A stretch of 64,000 bases of DNA from Ascidia mentula (taxonomy: Eukaryota; Chordata; Ascidiacea; Phlebobranchia; Ascidiidae), in the NCBI GenBank assembly GCA_947561715.1, contig OX387200.1:21578501-21642500 (forward strand), read 5' to 3'. Under the pieces are notes generated by a model. The model saw only the letters and a list, made by a program, of their open reading frames with translations. It ran no database searches and was not told the DNA's origin. Positions 56,426 to 64,000 of this stretch are shown here, piece after piece (positions within the stretch are counted from its first letter, which is position 1; each line of letters opens with the position of its first letter). The position numbers and the translations under genes are program-made.

Positions 56426-59400
56426 ACACATTTGTTTTTCCGCGCAAAAGAGATTTATATTGTTCTAGTTTTTCTTGTTGTTTTGCATCGAACGTCTTCA
56501 AAAATTTCGTGCGTCTTCTTTTATATTTCTTTTTTTGATCAATCAAACTTAACATTTGTTGATTTTACTTTCCAAGTGTTACAGAAAAGTAGAGAATGAA
56601 AAGGCCAAAAGTTTCGGCTTTGTCATTAAAATGTCGCTGTCATAAACAACGACGCTGAAAATCTTCAACAACGATATTTAATAAATCAGGGTCTCTTTCG
56701 TACATTTCCTGCACCTTTTCTTTATACATTTATATATATTATATATGTTGTTGCGCACAGACCATCTCTTTTCTTTGGGTCACATTGGCCTCAAAATGCG
56801 CAAACACGGAAAACTCAATCACTACGTTTACCTTTGGTGAAAGAATTCTCACTAAGCAGCACTTTGGAAACTTTACAAAAAAATGTATAGATGGTGATAA
56901 AGTTTGACCACAAAGTTTACAAATTGTTGTGGGATGTTGTCCGCAAACCACAGTTTGAGAGATTTAAACTTGATATAGGAATTCTGTAACGCGCCCACTG
57001 GAAATAACAGCACCGCTTGCAAGAGTTGTCACAGTAAAACCAAGCATGTTTTGAATGCGGCGTTCACAAAAACTTGTCCATGTTTGTTCAAATATTCGTT
57101 AATATTCCAGTTATTTTTCAGTGGGTATTTTCAGCAAACCGAAGTTGCAGAAATTTAAACTTGATATAAAAACTCCACAAACATCCACCAAAAGTAACAA
57201 GTAAATGCGTCCTTGCCCATGCTCTAGTGCCGTTTCAGACTTCACCACCAACAGTTCCCCGCAAATGGTTTCAATCGAGCGTTCACTCATCGGCCGTGGC
57301 ACTTACTTCACGAACGTGAAAGTGATTTTGAACCTGGATACTGAAAACCAAGAAGCGATGACTGTGGATGTTTTCATCGCTTTCGTATTTACGTTTGTTA
57401 CCGGGAGGCGTGTGGTTTGCACCCTTCACTGAATCTTGCGATCATTAACGTTGAATCCACGCCAAATATCGTCCCCAGTCACGTAAGCTTCCACAAAAAC
57501 ACCAGCAGAAATTGCAATGATTTCAATTCTTCTTTGACAAGATTTTTACTTAACTTTAAATTGAACATTCGAAATGGTTTCTTTCAACGTGACGTCATAC
57601 ATATCCATAAAACAAACAAAAATATTTAACGGAGCAAAACAGTTGGAAATTCCCCCATGAGTACAGAGCATATATCGCACGTGCATAAGTTATGATTTTG
57701 TAGTCGTTTGTATTGTAACGGTCTGATAACACTGAAGGAAACGTAGCGGCCAAATCATCGCATATCCCTGTGTGTGTTCTCATTCTATATGAGGCGATCA
57801 ACGCGAAATCCAGTCTATGCAAGCCATGGAACTTATCGTGGGTACGATACCTTGGATTTGGGTAATTAAGGTATCCGATTTCTCGATTTCGGGATCGCCG
57901 CAGACGATATGGGTGCGAAGACGATTTTTATCGACGGTGAATGGCGATAAAAATTCCTGAATGCGGTGGGTCGGACACGCAATTATAATCGCGATAACAT
58001 AATTATTATTCTATGTAAGGTAAACCCCGAAACATGCAAATGCCAACCGAAAGTAACTGGGGAAGAGGCTGCTTATGGCGCTGTGGTCAATAAACAATGA
58101 GAACTTGTTGTAATTTTTAAACACGATGCAAGGTTTGCGTTGCATTGAACAAACCTATGCAAAGCAACAAACAAATCCACAGCAATGTAAAACATCAACA
58201 AAAGCGTCCATATAAATTGATACGTTCTACGCAGGTTAACCGAAAACTGTTATCAGTGCAGTAGAATTTCAATATTTTGTCACCGTTGTAGAGAAGACTC
58301 GAGTCGTCCGCCGTCTGTCAATATGTGACCATGGGCGTGGAAACGGGTTTACAGATTTCCACCCGTCGGATTTGACTGTGGATTAAAACTGTGGGTGGGT
58401 TGGCAACCATTCATAACAACGACTCCCGACTATTTGGAGGAGAATCGTGGCCTCCCCAATGTCAACAAGCGCCCCACCTTCCGGCAAGAATAATACGCCC
58501 ATGTGAGGATTAAAGACACAATCGAGCCCCAATTCATCATTCTAGAGTATTCTCGTGCTTCGCGAAGAGATGTGATGGAATCTTGTTATGGCACAGCTTC
58601 CGCGCGATGTCTAACGCCATCGCGATTCGTGACGTATTCGAAAATGAGATGACGTATCGTGCGCGAATTGGCGAACGTCAAAATGCGTCGGTCGTCAACA
58701 AAAATGTGAAGACCACCCAAGGGATGTCAATTTAGAGACATGAGGAGCCGGTAAAGTTGCCTGGGTCGTTTTTGCTCTCCGCCGGGAGGTTTGTTGTCTG
58801 GCTTCCAGATGAGCTTCGGGTTTCTGAGGACATGTCTTCACCCTAAACAACATTGACGGGTTTTAAGCGAGAGACGCAAGTCGTTAGCGGTGTCTGCTTG
58901 GAGAGCCTTGCGGCCGAATCTTTTTCGGTTGTCCAAGTCTCCCTTTGCCCGTCGCCCTGCTTTCAATCCCCGCTCATATTGTTTTCAAAACAATCTCCTT
59001 TGTTTCGAAACAAGCGGGGCGCGCGAGTCGGGGTTAAGAACGCGCGAGTGTCAGAGGCCGCACGTTCCACTTTTACGTTCGTTGGTCTGTTGAAAATCCG
59101 CCAGTAACAACTGAGGCACTTTCCTTCGATACGCATCGTTCACTAATACAAATACCCAATGAAAATTTGTTACAACTCCTAAACCCTCCAAAAAAATTAG
59201 TACGAAATTGTGAATATTGACGCAACAAACCAAGCTCAATTCATCGAAATATTTGTTGGGTTATCAACACAAGAACTCCGCTGACCCTGAGAAAAAATAT
59301 CCATAGAAGTTCTGTTGGTTCGTTTACAGCTTATCTTAGAACACTTGGAAACGTCGCGACATCCGGAACGTCGCTTTTGACGAGGTTTATCGCAGATGGC

Positions 59401-60862
59401 GACAAGCTGCATGCGACAGAAGGCTGGCCACACAAACCGCTGAAGGGGTTTTGCTACAAAAATAGCGACCCCACATAGCTTGTGTGTCCAAATCGTACAA
59501 GACCACCCACTCGGCGTGAGAGAGCATGCGCGCCTCTATTGCGAATCATCCCACTGTCAGAGGATTGATACCAATCTGACCTAAGGCTTTCAGAGGGTAA
59601 AACAGGAGACAATGCAAGCTAACAAGGTCAAATTTAAACGTTATGCCTTGTTTGAAACAACCCGATAGGAGAAAAGAGGGAAAACCCGGAAAGCAAACAA
59701 CGATGTTTTCATGACAAACCGCCTGATGAACTTGGCCTAGTTTGCTGAAGTTTTACATAAATCTCTTCATCACTGTAACGGACTTGAAGAAAAAGGAAAA
59801 CAATTTAGTTTTGAACTTTGGCGACGACGACATAAAAATCCTCCGGATAAGTGGCAAGTTGACTCCATTCGCAAAACTACACTTGGCTTGCATGATTCAA
59901 ACATCAGGTGAGTAAAATAAAATCCAGCACCCCGCATTTCCAAACGATCAGCTCTTGTTAATTCAACCGCAATGGAAGTTTAGCAACCGTAACCCGAAGC
60001 ATTGAATGTTATTATTTCCGATCGTTTCACGCCCACCGTGTGTGGTCTATCCAACCAATCGTCGCATACTCCTATTGTTGCGTCACAGAGCATTGGCAGA
60101 CAACTTGTGCGATATGCTGTCGCCAGTGTGTTGGTGAGTTATAAATAGAATGTTGTCTGTGAGATGTTTTAAAATTAAAATTTAGGCAAAATCCAAAAAA
60201 TGTTCAAAAAAGGGTTTGGATACAAACATTCAACGAGATATCAACAACTGCGTGTTTTGAATGTTCGCACTGAAGTTTTCCCAGCAAAAAAATCCATTGC
60301 TTCAGCAATAACAAAGTTTTTTCGACAGATGAAATCCCAAAATACCTTGGGTAGATTTGGTTCAAGCTTTTGACTGTCGAGCGATGATCGTGTTATTAGA
60401 CGGAAGGTTTATTACACACCAATACCCCCTCACATACAGAAAGAAAGTAGGCAAGAAAAGTTTCAAATGTTACAAGCCTGTCTTTCGTAAAGCTCCCTAC
60501 ATGTTTCTCCATCAGAATTGATAATGTGGACATTGCCTGGAAATCGCGCAGATGTGATCTGAACATTGGAAAACAGAAATATCCGCTGGTGATTGTAAAA
60601 CAAAGTAACTGAACATGCCATGATAACAATAACTGCATATAGTTGGCATCACTTTATGATTAAAAAAGACGAAGACAGTCTTGTACAAAATTAAACATAC
60701 GACACCTCATTGCTTCAACCAAGCCCACAGTGGGTGCAAGTTATCTTACAAGTATGTTGAACGCGTGTGACCCCCAAAAGTGTGCAAGTTGATTTAGGGC
60801 AGATGACGCCTGCATGCCATCGTCGCAAAACTAACAGGTATTCAGATTCGCGAATACTTTGC
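56426..60862. other. Non-coding region downstream of GAS1
   Basis: I see no gene here. A short motif (gcaaacc...agtt...atttaaacttgatata) occurs twice, near 56943 and 57136, as a diverged direct repeat. The block 58300-59600 is richer in GC and CpG than the surroundings and could be regulatory. The frames 58853-59107 and 58890-59093 overlap in different phases and are not convincing. Confidence 0.4.
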
Positions 60863-61010
60863 GTGGTTGTGGGTCGCACAGTTGATAGAGCGGCGACGCG
60901 GAAAGCCCGGTACGAGCCTCTCGCGATTAACAGTGATTTCAGGCGACTCTCGCGCGCAAACAAACATCGCAGTAGTGGCACCGCGAGATGCGATTGTGAC
61001 GTCACAGACC
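60863..61010 (+). repeat. tRNA-derived SINE-like element
   Basis: The segment gtgggtcgcacagttgatag at 60869-60888 looks like a tRNA A box (TGGCNCAGTTGGTAGAG type). The B box is matched by ggtacgagcct at 60909-60919, at the right spacing. The anticodon arm does not give a clean cloverleaf, and unrelated sequence follows, as in SINEs. The 3' limit is uncertain. A CRE-like palindrome TGACGTCA lies at 60997-61004. Confidence 0.5.
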
Positions 61011-64000
61011 ACACGCAGGGTGATTGACGCGGGGAGCGTGGGGCATGCAAAGTTGGCGCGCTGGATTTAGGGATAAGCGGATATCGGGGGAAGCGGATTA
61101 TGATGTAATAATGAGCGATGGAGGGGCCCCACATGGTAGGGAGTTGGAACGAAGTCTTCACCCCTAATCACCATCTCCTTCCCCGCCCCGGATTGGGGTT
61201 CGAGATGTTGGCTTTGTCACGATTTGTAAACTTGATGCGACGCGATTTGTTTAAAGCGGCTCAATGGAATTCTGCTGTTGACGGAAGCAGTTCGGGTAAA
61301 ATCAACAGGTTGAGGTGAAACGACACGTGCGCGCAAGCTTGAACGGTGATTTCATGGAATTCGCCATATTTCACGTTCGGCTTAGCGTGCTAGAGCGCGA
61401 CCTGACAATGTGCGCACTTCCAAAACATCAAATTACGTCTGTGATGTTCCAACAGTTGGCATATTGGTGTGGGGTCCACAATGAAAAGGCCCTTCCAAAA
61501 TACAAAATAGTTTGTTTTGTACAACATTTATATTTGTCTCGTGTTTGATAAATGCAATAGGTTCATGATATTTGTTGAATGCATTTTTACCAACCAATTA
61601 ACAACTCCAGTGTTTTTATGGTCGTGTACGCGTTTGAGCATGAAACAATCATGAGTCGTAACAACAAGTTTTTCAGGACCACACAATACAAGGACGGGAC
61701 ATTGTCAGAAAAGCTAAACGAAAATCGCATTCATCCAACGTATTTGCAACATGTCACAATGCGTCATCAGACGAAACACGACACCGATAAGCTGCAGACT
61801 CAAATAACAAATATCCGCATTTAAAAACAACAAAGTGGAAAACCTTCCGGCTGAAGAGTATTTTTGCAAATCCAATTAAATATGGCGGAAAACTTTCGTG
61901 GAATTCGATGCTCCTTAGTTGCGAGTAGCAAGCTGGAGTCAGTGTCGTGTGTGAACCCCTTATGCTACCGGCGAAACGTCAGTTATCGAGTAAGGCATGC
62001 ATCACCACCCAGCAGAGGCACTTACGCGATTAGCTGCTGTTATGCCATGGCGCCCAAAAATTAACAAAATTCCCTTCTAAATTAGCGCTAACATCACAGA
62101 CCTCGACTGGGGGTAATTGCTCGACGTTGGGGTCCGGGGCGTTCGGGCGCCGTGGGGGCCACATTGTGGTGGGGGCCCCTTCTCGGGTGGTAAATGGAAG
62201 AAGCGTGCAAACAAACCACTTTGATAATCCATGCTTAAGGAATTAAAACCAGATTAAGACCAATTAGCAGGGGGGGAGGGAGGCAAGGGGAGCGCTGTAA
62301 AAACAACGAGGAATTTCTGCTCCGTGAGCAAAGCTGGTGTAAATGAGCGCCAGGGACGTGATGACTTGTTGTCAACAACACTTCAACCTTGTTCCTGGTG
62401 TAGTGATAATTGCCTTGGGTTTTGTGCCAGAAACAAAACGGTTAATGTGTTTTGCCATTGCTGCGCTGGTTTGAAACAGGGCTTCTGTTGTTCGCCCCGT
62501 GAACTATTTGCTCTTCTCGTTAACCTGACCGCAAAGAGAATACGCGAAATTCTTTGCTTGTGATTTGCATCTGCGCAAGTGTTGATTGACAGCCTTGCAC
62601 CGGTAGGTCTTGGCCGTTTTTCCAACCCCTAAAATGGGGCCTCAACACTCGAGACAAACGGTCCGAAGACCTCCGCGCGATCATCGGCTCCTGTGCCATT
62701 TTCCAGTCTTCGTATGATGTCACAATGCCGTGCGAAACAAGCTCTGTGACGTTTTGTTGAAATAGCGTGACGTCGCGGTTTCGGCACATTGAAATGTTAA
62801 GCGACCATTTTGGCCCCCGAAGTTCGACAACACGTGTCAAGTTTTCCAATGAAATAACCTTGCGTCAAGGTCAGTGAGGGGGCGCCACCCCAGCAGAGGT
62901 TCCGTCAAGATTTCAACCCAAACACGTGTGTTGGACAATTTTTCACAAAGATTCATGTAGCTTACTCATTAAAACAACTCCAATCGTTGTGTTCCCACCG
63001 TGGAGTTAAGTTTCATATGCAATGACAGGCTGGGAGTTCCAAAACGGAATTGGGCTAAAACAGGAACAGAACGCGTCGGAAGGTCAAGGGTTGACAAATT
63101 GTGTTGATCGGTTCTCCGGTCAATATAACTTGGAGTGGGAAACTCTACAATTTCACTATTCACTTCACATTTGCTACTACTGCATGTTTCGGGCTGTGGT
63201 CTCAAGGTCATCGGGGGCATTCGTGTGGCAATATTTGCGTGGGCGCTATTTTTCACATCATAACGTCACAAGTGTGATTTTGCAGCAATTCCAACAACAT
63301 GAGCCGTGGGACTGTTGTGACGTCAGTTGTACTTCAGGATTTCGAGCTTGGAAATTTTACGACATCCTGGATCAATAACAAATTCGTTTACTTTCGAAAT
63401 TGCGCAACAGCATTGAGGTACACTTCTACCGATAACAGTAATTTTAAATTGCAGTTTGATTCAAGTTACGCCACAATAGGCTCGGTAAGTTCGCCAGGTA
63501 CTTTCGCCTCCACTGAAAATCGTTAAACAGTGGATCTGTCAACCGATTTACCTGGGTAGCCGTTTACCCAAGCTTTGTTTAGATGCAGAAAATTTCAGCA
63601 ATACCCACGTTTGTGTGCGGAAGGGAAGCGGGGACGGGGATGAATGTTGACGTTGTGTGCCTGTGTGGTCTCGTATGTTTTGTTGTGGTACCTGTGTAGC
63701 CTCGGTGAAAGATGACTGCCTAACTACAGCAAAGCGCGAGACTGGCTCGTGTTCAAATATTTTTATTATGGGATACAATAATACCACCAACTAATGTCAG
63801 AAGGTTAAATTCAAAAAAATTCGCAAGGGACGTAGACTGATAAACATGAAAATTCCCGAGCTTTAAAAAGCACAAAACCTCTAGATCAGTTAAAGCTCAG
63901 TGAACACTAAAGCTTCTACAATGACAAGCATACTTTTCCCACAGAAATATGTTTTTTAAACAGCATCGAGAATTGTTGGACATTTGTGGTTGACAAATCC
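61011..64000. other. Non-coding region at the right end
   Basis: No gene can be supported. GC content is higher at 61080-61340, 62090-62330 and 62600-62900. The largest frame (63022-63378 plus) has no recognisable domain or splice context. These bases may be regulatory or belong to a gene beyond the window. Confidence 0.4.

Noticed and set aside
60715-61161. 148-residue minus-strand frame
   Set aside because: It overlaps the tRNA-like SINE and shows no protein family features.
63022-63378. 118-residue plus-strand frame near the right end
   Set aside because: No recognisable domain; adjacent frames in other phases are equally open.

Overview
The window looks like a compact, AT-rich invertebrate chordate genome. 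An ascidian tunicate is my best guess (inference, about 0.6). Host genes have many small introns of roughly 0.1-0.6 kb, AATAAA signals sit on or beside stop codons, and there is a dense, mixed transposon load. No bacterial-type features are present.

Layout. 1-3.3 kb: minus-strand end of a BEL/Pao LTR-retrotransposon fossil, interrupted by a 413-bp hAT-type MITE. 3.4-7.4 kb: tandem array with a unit of about 1.5 kb. 7.5-9.4 kb: two Penelope-like element fragments in inverted orientation, each with a recognisable hammerhead-ribozyme motif. 10.2-11.3 kb: 1,069-bp Harbinger-type non-autonomous element. 11.6-22.1 kb: gene A. 22.5-26.6 kb: minus-strand L1/Tx1-type LINE. 26.7-27.4 kb: a second, open copy of gene A's last exon. 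27.4-34.0 kb: intergenic DNA, a dispersed repeat, and a 0.6-kb minisatellite just upstream of gene B. 34.1-45.1 kb: gene B, a tandem paralogue of A. 48.2-52.0 kb: NOC3L (8 exons). 52.1-52.5 kb: PIERCE-family ciliary gene on the minus strand, convergent with NOC3L. 55.0-56.4 kb: single-exon GAS1-like Hedgehog co-receptor. 56.4-64.0 kb: mostly non-coding, with one tRNA-derived SINE-like piece.

The main discovery is the A/B pair. By reading splice sites I reconstruct two large proteins (A: 34 exons, about 1,727 residues if one odd acceptor is resolved; B: 32 exons, about 1,652 residues, fully open). Each has an unrecognised N-terminal domain, then an atlastin-type GTPase domain (GAFRKGKS P-loop, DTQG, RDW). 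Atlastins have one three-helix middle-domain bundle; here about eleven tandem copies follow, each encoded by a long plus a short phase-0 exon. The protein ends in a glycine-zipper-like hydrophobic tail. A, but not B, also has a UBA-like module before the GTPase. I know of no described protein with this architecture.

The other host genes are unrelated housekeeping, ciliary and signalling genes. The transposons matter where they touch genes: a solo LTR supplies most of a splice acceptor in gene B, and a LINE lies between the two alternative last exons of gene A.
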